In this document: piece by piece, positions 43,498-51,476 of the stretch
Numbering within the stretch: position 1 is the stretch's first letter
Layout of the letters: each line of letters opens with the position of its first letter
Source of the DNA: CAJINA01 sp964647585
GTDB lineage: Bacteria > Desulfobacterota > Desulfobacteria > Desulfobacterales > CAJINA01
DNA: 52,641 nucleotides
Reading direction: 5' to 3'
NCBI GenBank assembly: GCA_964647585.1
Contig: CAZYGG010000024.1
Span: forward strand, 1-52,641
The notes under the pieces: model-generated
Databases searched by the model: none
The model's input: the letters and a program-made list of their open reading frames with translations, nothing else
What the model was told of the DNA's origin: nothing
Program-made: the position numbers and the translations under genes

Positions 43498-44676
43498 TTA
43501 TGCGGGTGGGGCGGGAATTTGTTCCGTGGAAAGAACCGGGAGTTTTATGGTAAAAACAGTCGCTTCACCCTTTCCGGAACGAACGGTTATAATGCCGCCG
43601 TGTTTATCGACTATTTTTTTAGTCAGCATCAGGCCGATACCGGTCCCGGACCGGCCTTTGGAACTGAAAAAGGGGTTGAATATTTTAGAGAGCGTCACCG
43701 GATCCATACCACCGCAATTATCCGTTACCCGGAACTCAACCCCCCACCCCTCGACCGGCAGCGACTGAAGGCTGATTATTTTGGGTTCCTGGCAATTTTC
43801 ATTTTCCACACAGGCCTCCAGGGCGTTCGTAACCAGATTCAACAGGCAACGATGCACCGCATCCGGGTCACAAACCACCGGCAAGAGCGTTTCGGAGGCA
43901 TCCACACGAAGGTCAACCCCCGTGGCAGCAGCCTTTTCCGCCATCAACTCGGCAACCTCCCGCAAGGGATCATTGGGGTCGCAGCGTTTGTAGGTCAGAC
44001 TGTCGGCCTTGGCATAATCCAGCAGGTCCATGGAAAGATCGGTGATCTTGTCGATGTTCTTTTTCAGCATTTGCCAGCCGTCAACGAGATAGTCCCGGTT
44101 GTCCAGATCCAGGCCCTGCTCGAGTACGAATGAACCGCCGGAAAGTCCCCCCGAAATATTCTTGATGGCGTGGCTCAGGCCGGCCACGGTTTCCCCCACG
44201 GCGGCCAACCGCTCGGCATCTACCAGGCGCCGGGTTTTTTCTTCAACCAGCTGTTCGAGGTTTTCGGTATATTCCCGCAATTGCCGTTTCAGCGACAGGC
44301 GTTCCCAGGCCCGTTTCATCGCAATGGCCAGGGCTTCGTCATGGATCGGCTTGGTGATGAAATCCGTGGCTTCGAACTTCAGGCTTTTAATGGCCAGATC
44401 GATGTCCCCATGACCGGTAATCATGATCACCTCGACATCGGGGTTGGCTTTTTTGAGCTTTTTCAGCAGATCTATCCCGTCCATCCCCGGCATTTTGATG
44501 TCGGTCATGACTACGGGCGGTGCGTGGACCTTAAACAAATCAAGGGCCTGGTAGGCATCTTTCGCAGTATGTACCCGAAAGCCACTATCTTCCAGGGATA
44601 TCCGCAGCACTTTACGGATACCGGCCTCATCGTCAACCAGCAGGACTTCTTTTTTCACATCATCCGTCATCGTCAT
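43498..44676 (-). CDS. Receiver-first histidine kinase
   Basis: Kinase of 392 residues: receiver (1-125, Asp59 in VMTDIKMPGMDG), coiled coil (about 130-155), acceptor helix with GLSHAIKN (His169) and HATPase (NALEAC, DNCGGMD, FFSSKGRSGTGIGLMLTKKI). It has no PAS and no membrane segment. It is clearly paralogous to the kinase at 32047-33969 in the receiver, linker and ATPase parts. The start is at 44676 or 44670; the frame continues upstream but enters a palindromic repeat, giving a false N-terminal extension. It probably works with the haem-sensor kinase gene just upstream. Confidence 0.9.
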   Translation of the reverse strand: MTMTDDVKKEVLLVDDEAGIRKVLRISLEDSGFRVHTAKDAYQALDLFKVHAPPVVMTDIKMPGMDGIDLLKKLKKANPDVEVIMITGHGDIDLAIKSLKFEATDFITKPIHDEALAIAMKRAWERLSLKRQLREYTENLEQLVEEKTRRLVDAERLAAVGETVAGLSHAIKNISGGLSGGSFVLEQGLDLDNRDYLVDGWQMLKKNIDKITDLSMDLLDYAKADSLTYKRCDPNDPLREVAELMAEKAAATGVDLRVDASETLLPVVCDPDAVHRCLLNLVTNALEACVENENCQEPKIISLQSLPVEGWGVEFRVTDNCGGMDPVTLSKIFNPFFSSKGRSGTGIGLMLTKKIVDKHGGIITVRSGKGEATVFTIKLPVLSTEQIPAPPA

Positions 44677-44716
44677 TTTTTGGACTCGGCTTTTGGTGTA
44701 CCTCTTATTTTTATGT

Positions 44717-44793
44717 TCGAAATCGAAATCGGGATCGAAATCGGGCACCGTTGCCGTTGTCGATTTCGATCCCGATAGCGATTTCGATTTCGA
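44717..44793. repeat. TCGAAATC-type palindromic repeat
   Basis: Left arm (44717-44745) made of TCGAAATCGAAATCGGG units and right arm (44760-44793) with the complement (CCCGATAGCGATTTCGATTT). The 14-bp loop is GCACCGTTGCCGTT-like. It lies between two kinase genes on the - strand. Confidence 0.7.
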
Positions 44794-44858
44794 CAGCGGG
44801 CGCCCTGGAACCAATCGGTCCTGTATTATTTCGTTCTATTCCGGACTGCGCCTCCGGG

Positions 44859-47138
44859 CTATCGTTCCGCCGCCACCACCGGAAACGTGAGGAGAAAACA
44901 GGCCCCTTCCGGTTCCCCCGGCTGCACCCGTATGGTCCCCCCGCACTCTTTGATGATCCCATAGCTGATGGAGAGCCCCAGGCCGGTCCCCTTGCCCACT
45001 TTTTTGGTAGTAAAAAAAGGCTCGAATACCTTATCCATGATTTCGGGCGGAACGCCTTTGCCGGAGTCACACACGCTCACCGCCACGGCCTCACCTTCCC
45101 GGCCGGTCATGAGTTTAATGGTACCCGCCCCAGTGGAACTGCCATCCTGTTCCCACTTTTCTTCGATTGAATCCCGGGCGTTGATCAACAGGTTGATAAA
45201 CACCTGCTCGAGACGCCCCACATCGGCCAGTACCGCCGGCAGGTTGTCGGTGATTTCCCACGCAACCACGATACCCCGCACCTTCAACTGCTGACTGAAA
45301 ATCTCAAAGGCTTTCTTGAGAACCCTGTTCACGGATACGGGCTCGAGGGTGATATCCGATTTGCGGCCAAATTGCCGCATGTGGTTGATGATCTTCGTGG
45401 CCCGGTCCACGTGGCTGTCTATCTCGCTGGAAAGATCGTTTAGAATCTCCGGACGAATGATTTCATCTTTAGATATCTTTTTCATAAAAAAGCTGCTGGC
45501 CGTCTTAATGACTGACAGCGGCTGGTTGAGCTCATGGGCAACGCCGGTAGCCATCTCACCCAGGGTCGCCATCTTACTGGCCTGGATGAGCTGCTGTTCG
45601 GTCTCCAGCCGCTTGGTGATATCGCTGATGGTGACCAGCAGCACTTTGCCCCCGGGATATTCCGACGCGGAACTGCGCAGGGTAACGTAAATAGTTTTAC
45701 CGTTTTTATTCAGGTGCCGAACCTGGTTGAGTACCGCCGTGGCCCTGATCTTCACCGCGTAGTAATCGCGCTCCTCCGCCAGGAAGAAATCGAGAAAGGA
45801 GCGCCCCACAACTTCCGCAGCCGAATATCCGTAGACCGGCTGGACACTGTCGTTACAGTCCAGGATTTCAAATGAAGCCTGGTCCATGACCAGAACCGGG
45901 TTGGGAATATTATCGAAAATAGCCCGGTATTTCGCTTCGGACTTTTTCAGTTCCTGTTCAAGGACTTTCCGGTGAGTGATATCCAGGCTGATCTCCATGG
46001 CGGCGACAACTTCCCCGGCATCATTTTTTACCGGAGATGTCTTCACAATCCAGTGGGTCGGCCGGCCGTCCTTCCCGGTACCCGACTCCTCACTGTAATG
46101 CGACTGGCCATCGTTGAATGTTTTTTCCACGGGACACTTTTCACACTTGCCCATCAGGCCTTTATAAGCATGATAGCAAAAATCCCCGGGATCGGGATTG
46201 AAATTCTCGGCAAACTCCTGATTATAGCCGAGCAGCTTGTAATCCCGGTCCTGGACAGTAATCAGGCAGGGTACTGAATCGAACAATCGCTGATACTCAT
46301 CTTTCTGCCGGTTCAATTCAACCTGTTTGGTACCGATGGAACTGCCCATCTCATTGATGGAGTCGGCCAGCATGCCAAATTCACCGTTCGTATCAATATG
46401 TATCTTTTCGTCGTACTGGCCATTGGCAATCCGGCCGGTTCCCTCGACCAACAGACTGATGGGGCGATTGACGAACTTCATAAAAAGGACAAATATCATT
46501 CCGGCCGTCAGGACAAACACGAAAAGCGCCAGACCGATAATCTCTTTTTCAAAACTGATAATCTCACGATCCGTCCGCTCACATGAAAACACCATGTCGA
46601 GCGCCCCGAGCACTTTTTTATCAGCCGGGTGAAAATGGCAATCCCCGGTCGCGCAGCTCGGGTCATTGAAAATGGGTTTGATAATACCGATCTGGACGTA
46701 TCCCAGGTCAGACTTGATTAAGCGGACGCGCTGCTCGAGGGTAAGGTCGACAATGGGTGGATCGGTGCGATGGCATATGTCACAAGCCTCAGCTTTGATA
46801 TTGGTGCTGGTATCCACCTCCTGCATATTTTTGGAAAACTTGATGGTACCTTCCTTGTTATAGATGCGAATCGCCTGGATTTCACGCTGCTGGCCGATGT
46901 TTTTGATAATCTGGTTGATATCATCCCGGGAATTGAGCATCATGGCATAACGGGCCCCCAGGACAATGGTATTGCCCAGCCGATCGGCTCCGGCCGTCAC
47001 CTGGGCACGCATCTTCTCCCGCTGGGACTGGATATTGACAAATGCCCATATGGACATGGACGCCAGTAGAATCAATCCGACAGTGATTATCAGTTTCGCC
47101 ATCAGGCTGTGACGCAGTCTGGTCAGAAGTTCTTTCAT
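44859..47138 (-). CDS. Membrane sensor histidine kinase with two periplasmic haem motifs
   Basis: Kinase of about 759 residues. Transmembrane helices lie at about 13-33 and 198-220, around a periplasmic domain with two c-type haem motifs: CDICH (119-123) and the wider C-x4-CH form CATGDCH (162-168). HAMP (about 221-275), two PAS domains (the first with CEKCPVEKTF), an acceptor helix GVAHELNQPLSV and HATPase (NARDSIEE, CDSGKGVP, GKGTGLGLSISYGI) follow. The haems suggest sensing of redox state, NO, CO or O2 in the periplasm. The ATG at 47138 has an AAAGGAGG site somewhat far away (14 bases). The frame is open upstream but without signal. Confidence 0.9.
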   Translation of the reverse strand: MKELLTRLRHSLMAKLIITVGLILLASMSIWAFVNIQSQREKMRAQVTAGADRLGNTIVLGARYAMMLNSRDDINQIIKNIGQQREIQAIRIYNKEGTIKFSKNMQEVDTSTNIKAEACDICHRTDPPIVDLTLEQRVRLIKSDLGYVQIGIIKPIFNDPSCATGDCHFHPADKKVLGALDMVFSCERTDREIISFEKEIIGLALFVFVLTAGMIFVLFMKFVNRPISLLVEGTGRIANGQYDEKIHIDTNGEFGMLADSINEMGSSIGTKQVELNRQKDEYQRLFDSVPCLITVQDRDYKLLGYNQEFAENFNPDPGDFCYHAYKGLMGKCEKCPVEKTFNDGQSHYSEESGTGKDGRPTHWIVKTSPVKNDAGEVVAAMEISLDITHRKVLEQELKKSEAKYRAIFDNIPNPVLVMDQASFEILDCNDSVQPVYGYSAAEVVGRSFLDFFLAEERDYYAVKIRATAVLNQVRHLNKNGKTIYVTLRSSASEYPGGKVLLVTISDITKRLETEQQLIQASKMATLGEMATGVAHELNQPLSVIKTASSFFMKKISKDEIIRPEILNDLSSEIDSHVDRATKIINHMRQFGRKSDITLEPVSVNRVLKKAFEIFSQQLKVRGIVVAWEITDNLPAVLADVGRLEQVFINLLINARDSIEEKWEQDGSSTGAGTIKLMTGREGEAVAVSVCDSGKGVPPEIMDKVFEPFFTTKKVGKGTGLGLSISYGIIKECGGTIRVQPGEPEGACFLLTFPVVAAER

Positions 47139-47383
47139 AGCTTCAGGCGGTGCCTCCTTTGCCGGGCCAGGGTGGGGTCGGAAGCGGCCCGGGAATATTT
47201 TCCTGCATTTTCCGACAATTGGAAGATACCGTAAATCGGCGCGGCGGTCAACAGGTGAGGCCCCTGGCCGGGCACCTGGCTGGCAGGACCGCTCATCTAA
47301 AAAAACTTGTGTCGGCACGGATTCCATGCTATTTGAAACGGCTGATGTCTCTATACCCGATCTTGTAATAAGGAGGAGTCGCG

Positions 47384-47878
47384 ATGTCACAGGATAGCAA
47401 AATTGCCCTCATAACCGTGGTCTTGATAGGATCCCTGCTCCAGGTCATTCTGGCGGCGGGGGATACCCGGGAGACACCTTACGGGGCGGCGATTGCGTTT
47501 TCAAAAGCCTATTTCGGTCTATGCCCTGATCTGGCCCAGACCATGGCGAATAACGGTCTCAATGAAGATGAAGTGGATGTAGCCGACGCTTACCTTTACA
47601 GCAAGTCTGTCGCGGCTGCCGACCGGGGGTACCACATCAAACGTCTGAGAAGAATGTTTTACAACATTCACACCAAAACCATAGCCCAGGACGCAGCCAC
47701 AGCCACCGTCCATATCAGCGGCACGACGCGTATTGGAATCAACCCCCTGTACGGGTTTGTGGGCAAGCTGTTTTTCCTGACCAGCCCGACAGATGTCGAG
47801 GAAACCATCAACCTGGTTAAAGAAGACGGCAAGTGGAAAGTGGCCGGCCAGCCTTTTGCCCTGGCTGACGCGGCTTAA
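47384..47878 (+). CDS. Exported protein of unknown function
   Basis: Protein of 164 residues with an N-terminal signal or anchor (IALITVVLIGSLLQVILAAG) and a compact domain that may have an NTF2-like fold (AIAFSKAYFGLCPDLAQTMA, INLVKEDGKWKVAGQPFAL). No firm family was recognised. AAGGAGGAG lies eight bases before the ATG. It is divergent from the haem-sensor kinase and followed by a terminator, so it forms a single-gene unit. A target of that sensor is possible (inference). Confidence 0.75.
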   Translation: MSQDSKIALITVVLIGSLLQVILAAGDTRETPYGAAIAFSKAYFGLCPDLAQTMANNGLNEDEVDVADAYLYSKSVAAADRGYHIKRLRRMFYNIHTKTIAQDAATATVHISGTTRIGINPLYGFVGKLFFLTSPTDVEETINLVKEDGKWKVAGQPFALADAA

Positions 47879-47898
47879 TTTTCTGGCTGCTAAACTGT

Positions 47899-47936
47899 AC
47901 GCCGATTCTCCCACAAAGGGGGCATCGGCGTTTTTA
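47899..47936 (+). terminator. Rho-independent terminator
   Basis: Stem ACGCCGAT (47899-47906) with ATCGGCGT (47924-47931), then a TTTTT tail. It lies 20 bases after the preceding stop codon. Confidence 0.85.
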
Positions 47937-48004
47937 TTTAGGCCGGGAACACCGGGCGGCATCTGACCGGCCTTCTTTTAAATGCCATCACTGGAACCGT
48001 TTAC

Positions 48005-48757
48005 ATGGATCCGATTTATGAAAACATTCGCCAGCGTGCCCGCCAGCTCGCTGCCTGCCTGCCACCGCCGGCTTTCTACCGGGATTTCCCGGAAGAAGCC
48101 AAACAGGCGCGCCATTTCATGGAAAACAACCCGACCGTTTCAAAATTGCGCTGGTTTGTATCCGAAACCGCGGACAACACGTTTGGCCACGGCTTCTGGC
48201 ATGCCGAAAAAGTGACCCTGGATGCAGGCACCCTCATATTAGTGGAATGTGGTAAACTCGGAGAGACAACCCGGCAGACAGACGCCCTGCTCACCATGGT
48301 CCAGTGCGCCGGCCTGTTGCACGATGTCAGGCGCAGGGAAAAAAACCACGCGGCCCGCGGAGCCGAAAAGGCAAGCGAGATATTGCAGAATTATGACCTG
48401 ACGGAAGACAGTACCGCGGCCATCTGCCTGGCAATAAAAAACCATGAAGCTTTCCAGCCGGTGATTGAATCCCCGGACAGCAAAGGAACCCTTTTAAGCG
48501 GTTGCCTGTATGACGCGGATAAATTCCGGTGGGGACCGGACAACTTTACCCACACGGTGTGGGACATGGTTTCATTAGCCAACATCTCCATTGCGGTGTT
48601 CATGGAAAAATACCCGGAAGCCATGCAGCGCCTGGCCGGGATCAGTGAGACTTTCCGGACTGCTACCGGGAAAAAATACGGCCCCGAATTCATAAACCAG
48701 GGCCTTGAAATCGGCCGCCAACTGCTGGCTTATATAAAAAATGACATCCTGCCTTAA
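48005..48757 (+). CDS. HD-domain phosphohydrolase-like protein
   Basis: Protein of 250 residues with the metal-binding HD pattern: His66 (FGHGFWHAEKV), His106-Asp107 (GLLHDVRRREKNH), a middle KNHE and YDADKF. HD proteins hydrolyse phosphate esters, often of nucleotides; the substrate here is unknown. The gene that follows overlaps its end by 17 bp, so the two are translated together. Confidence 0.85.
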   Translation: MDPIYENIRQRARQLAACLPPPAFYRDFPEEAKQARHFMENNPTVSKLRWFVSETADNTFGHGFWHAEKVTLDAGTLILVECGKLGETTRQTDALLTMVQCAGLLHDVRRREKNHAARGAEKASEILQNYDLTEDSTAAICLAIKNHEAFQPVIESPDSKGTLLSGCLYDADKFRWGPDNFTHTVWDMVSLANISIAVFMEKYPEAMQRLAGISETFRTATGKKYGPEFINQGLEIGRQLLAYIKNDILP

Positions 48758-49565
48758 TAAATCTTTAGTTCAGGCAGCTGCCCGGCTCTTTTGCCTGCTC
48801 CTGCTGGGGTCTCTCCTTATGTTTTCCATTCCGGCCACTGCCGGACAGGCGGGCATTCCGACGAACAGGGCTTTTGTTCCCGGTGAAAAGCTCGTTTTTG
48901 ATCTCAGGTGGGCCTTCATAAGCGCCGGCACCGCCACCCTTGAAGTCCTGCCGATGCAGACCGTAAATGGGCAGCCGGCCTACCATTTTGCCCTGACCGC
49001 CAAATCGAATGCCTTCCTGGATTCGTTGTATAAGGTCCGCGACCGGATTGACGCCTTTGCCGATGACCGCCTGACCCGTTCGCTCCATTACCTGAAAAAA
49101 CAGCACGAAGGAACGACCATCCGGGACATCGAGGTTCGCTTTGACTGGGAAAACCTGAAAACCCGCTATCTGAAAACTGAAGCGGGGGGCGGTGAAGACA
49201 AGCTGACCCCGGTGATGCCGGGCTCCTTTGACCCCCTTTCCGCCTTTTATTTTGTCCGTGGTGCCGACAGGGTGAATGTCGGCACCGTTGTGGAAAGCCC
49301 CATCACCGACGGCAACAAGAACATCATCGGCCGGGCCACCGTCGTTAAACGGGAGACTATAAAAGTTAAGGGTACCGCCTATGATACCTTCCTGGTTGAA
49401 CCCGAATTGAAAGATATCGGCGGGGTATTTGAAAAAAGCGAAAACGCCCGTATACAGATCTGGGTTACCGCCGACCACCGGCGCATACCGGTTCGCCTGA
49501 AAAGCAAGGTGTTCGTCGGCAGCTTTGTGGGCGACCTGATCTCCGCAGAAGGTCTGGCGCCATAG
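48741..49565 (+). CDS. DUF3108 exported protein
   Basis: Protein of 274 residues with a signal peptide (about 15-35, LFCLLLLGSLLMFSIPATAG) and a DUF3108-type all-beta domain. Marks include VPGEKLVFDLRWAFISAGTA, DSLYKVRDRIDAF, YLKKQHEG and the C-terminal VFVGSFVGDLISA. The family is periplasmic or outer-membrane associated and its role is not established. It overlaps the HD-domain gene. Confidence 0.85.
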   Translation: MTSCLNKSLVQAAARLFCLLLLGSLLMFSIPATAGQAGIPTNRAFVPGEKLVFDLRWAFISAGTATLEVLPMQTVNGQPAYHFALTAKSNAFLDSLYKVRDRIDAFADDRLTRSLHYLKKQHEGTTIRDIEVRFDWENLKTRYLKTEAGGGEDKLTPVMPGSFDPLSAFYFVRGADRVNVGTVVESPITDGNKNIIGRATVVKRETIKVKGTAYDTFLVEPELKDIGGVFEKSENARIQIWVTADHRRIPVRLKSKVFVGSFVGDLISAEGLAP

Positions 49566-49621
49566 TATTTCGATCCGTAAGGTCCTATAATAACGGCTAC
49601 AATCTCGCTTTTAAGCCCCGA

Positions 49622-49779
49622 GAAATTCGAAGCCCGAATATCGAAATTCGAAACAAAAGGGCAAATTATAATGACCGAAAGAAACAAACAAAACCTGTCA
49701 TTACAAATAGGTAGCCTCTGTTTTGGTCATTTTATTTTTTGAATTTTGAATTTGTTTCAATTTTCGTGCTTCGTATTTG
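49622..49779. repeat. ATTCGAAGC-type palindromic repeat (MITE-like)
   Basis: Left arm 49622-49657 (GAAATTCGAAGCCCGAATAT, then CGAAATTCGAAACAAA) and right arm 49751-49779 (TTTGTTTCAATTTTCGTGCT, then TCGTATTTGC) are complementary apart from a short gap. Inner AATGACCGAAA and TTTTGGTCATTTT also pair. It fills most of the 437-bp gap before the kinase gene at 50003. No coding sequence is seen in the rest of that gap. Confidence 0.7.
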
Positions 49780-50002
49780 CGGCGTTCGCCTTGAGAACCG
49801 TGCGAAATTAGTTAACCGCATTAACCCGATACCATGCGGACCGTTTTTATTTGCCGTATTTGTGGGACGCAACACCAGTCCAAGTGTTTACCTGGCATCG
49901 GTCCGACATTACAGGCAGCCATCTTCAGTTTGACTGATCACCATATTTTCTATATGGTTTCCATAGGTTAATTACGACCTGCGCATAAGAGACCGTGCTA
50001 AA

Positions 50003-51160
50003 ATGGAAACACTCCAACCCGATGGGTGGCGAATTCTCCTGATCGACGATGAAGCGGACATCCGCGAGGTAACATCGCTCGCCCTCCAGGATTTCGGCTA
50101 TCAGGTAACGACCGCCGCCGACGGCCAGGCCGGGTTGGATCTGTTTGCTGAAATTGATCCGCAAATCGTTGTCACCGACATCCGCATGCCGCGCCTGGAC
50201 GGGCTTGAAGTGCTTGAAAAAATCAAGGCGGCCGGCAGTGATACAGAAGTCGTCGTCGTCACTGCCTTCGGCGAAATGGATCTGACCATCCGAGCCCTGC
50301 AGTTGGACGCCTCCGACTTCATCACCAAGCCCATCAACGATGAATCCCTCCACCTGGCATTGAAAAGAGCCCGGGAACGATACACAGCCAGAAAACAGGT
50401 CCGAGACTATACCGCTTTACTGGAAAAAGAAAATGCCGATCAGGCGCGGATTCTGCACCAGGACAAAATGATGTCTCTCGGACGCCTGGCCGCCAGTGTT
50501 GTCCATGAAATCAACAACCCCCTGTCGGGCATCCTGAATTATCTGCGCCTGATGATGCGCGTTTTAAACCGCGGCCCTCTGGATGCCGGGCACCAGGCTA
50601 AATTTGAACGCTACCTGAATCTGGTTGAAAGTGAAACGGACCGATGTTCCCGGATTGTATCCAACCTGCTGACTTTCTCACGGAAAACAACGCCATCCTT
50701 TGGACCCGTTGATATCGCTGACCTGATCGACCGCTCTCTGGTTCTCAGTCAGCACAAGTTGACCTTAAGCGATATCACCACGAGCCATTTTTGCGTTCCG
50801 AGCCTGCCGCCGGTACAAGGCGATTTCAACCAGTTGCAGCAATGCCTGATCAACCTGATTTTCAATGCCATCGATGCGATGCCCCAGGGTGGGACCCTGG
50901 ACCTGAGCGCGCGGATCGATACCGACAGCGACGGGGTGGTTATCGCGGTGAAAGACTCCGGAACAGGCATTTCCGAAGCCGACCAGGGCCATATTTTCGA
51001 GCCCTTTTTTACAACCAAAGACGAAGGCTACGGGGTCGGCCTGGGGCTTTCAACGGTTTATGGCATTATAGAGAGTCATAAGGGAACCGTCGCAGTGAAG
51101 AGCACGCCCGGTCAGGGCACCACTTTTTCACTCAAACTGCCGCCGGTTGGCACGGTCTGA
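50003..51160 (+). CDS. Receiver-first histidine kinase
   Basis: Kinase of 385 residues: receiver (1-125, Asp59 in IVVTDIRMPRLDG), coiled coil, a classic acceptor helix SVVHEINNPLSGILNYLRLM (His168) and HATPase (FNAIDAMPQGG, KDSGTGISEADQ, GYGVGLGLSTVYGI). There is no membrane or PAS domain. Its receiver resembles those of the two other receiver-first kinases, but its acceptor helix is the common HE-x-N type. It lies 316 bp upstream of a sigma-54 activator on the same strand, a possible output. Confidence 0.9.
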   Translation: METLQPDGWRILLIDDEADIREVTSLALQDFGYQVTTAADGQAGLDLFAEIDPQIVVTDIRMPRLDGLEVLEKIKAAGSDTEVVVVTAFGEMDLTIRALQLDASDFITKPINDESLHLALKRARERYTARKQVRDYTALLEKENADQARILHQDKMMSLGRLAASVVHEINNPLSGILNYLRLMMRVLNRGPLDAGHQAKFERYLNLVESETDRCSRIVSNLLTFSRKTTPSFGPVDIADLIDRSLVLSQHKLTLSDITTSHFCVPSLPPVQGDFNQLQQCLINLIFNAIDAMPQGGTLDLSARIDTDSDGVVIAVKDSGTGISEADQGHIFEPFFTTKDEGYGVGLGLSTVYGIIESHKGTVAVKSTPGQGTTFSLKLPPVGTV

Positions 51161-51199
51161 CCAGCGGGGGCAACACGGGTAACCCAGAACCGATAAGTA

Positions 51200-51396
51200 C
51201 AAAGTGACTAAAGTTCAGGAGTCGCTACGCTCCACTGGTTTTATACAATCAGTAGAATACCTTAACCCTGGCCCAGACCGATTACCGATACCGTTGGCGA
51301 TAGAGCCAGGGTTGGAATAATTCGCCTGCCATCACTACAAATATCACAGTCGCACCAGGGCAGGCTTTAGATCACTTCAAACTTTAGTTCACTTTA
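51200..51396. repeat. AAAGTGAACTAAAGTT-type palindromic repeat
   Basis: Ends CAAAGTGACTAAAGTT (51200-51215) and AACTTTAGTTCACTTTAG (51379-51396) are complementary with one gap. Inside, AACCCTGGC (51264-51272) pairs with GCCAGGGTT (51305-51313). It occupies most of the gap between the kinase and the sigma-54 activator gene, which otherwise shows no gene. Confidence 0.65.
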
Positions 51397-51476
51397 GACA
51401 CTCATATTAGCATGTATGGCATAGCCAATTTTTTTGACCGGTTCCGGAGAACCAGACTCTTATAGGCAGAATACAC

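Noticed and set aside
44677..44814. N-terminal extension of the kinase at 43498-44676 with repeated Asp-Phe and Lys-Ser runs
   Set aside because: The residues are a translation of the TCGAAATC palindromic repeat, so the extension is an artefact.
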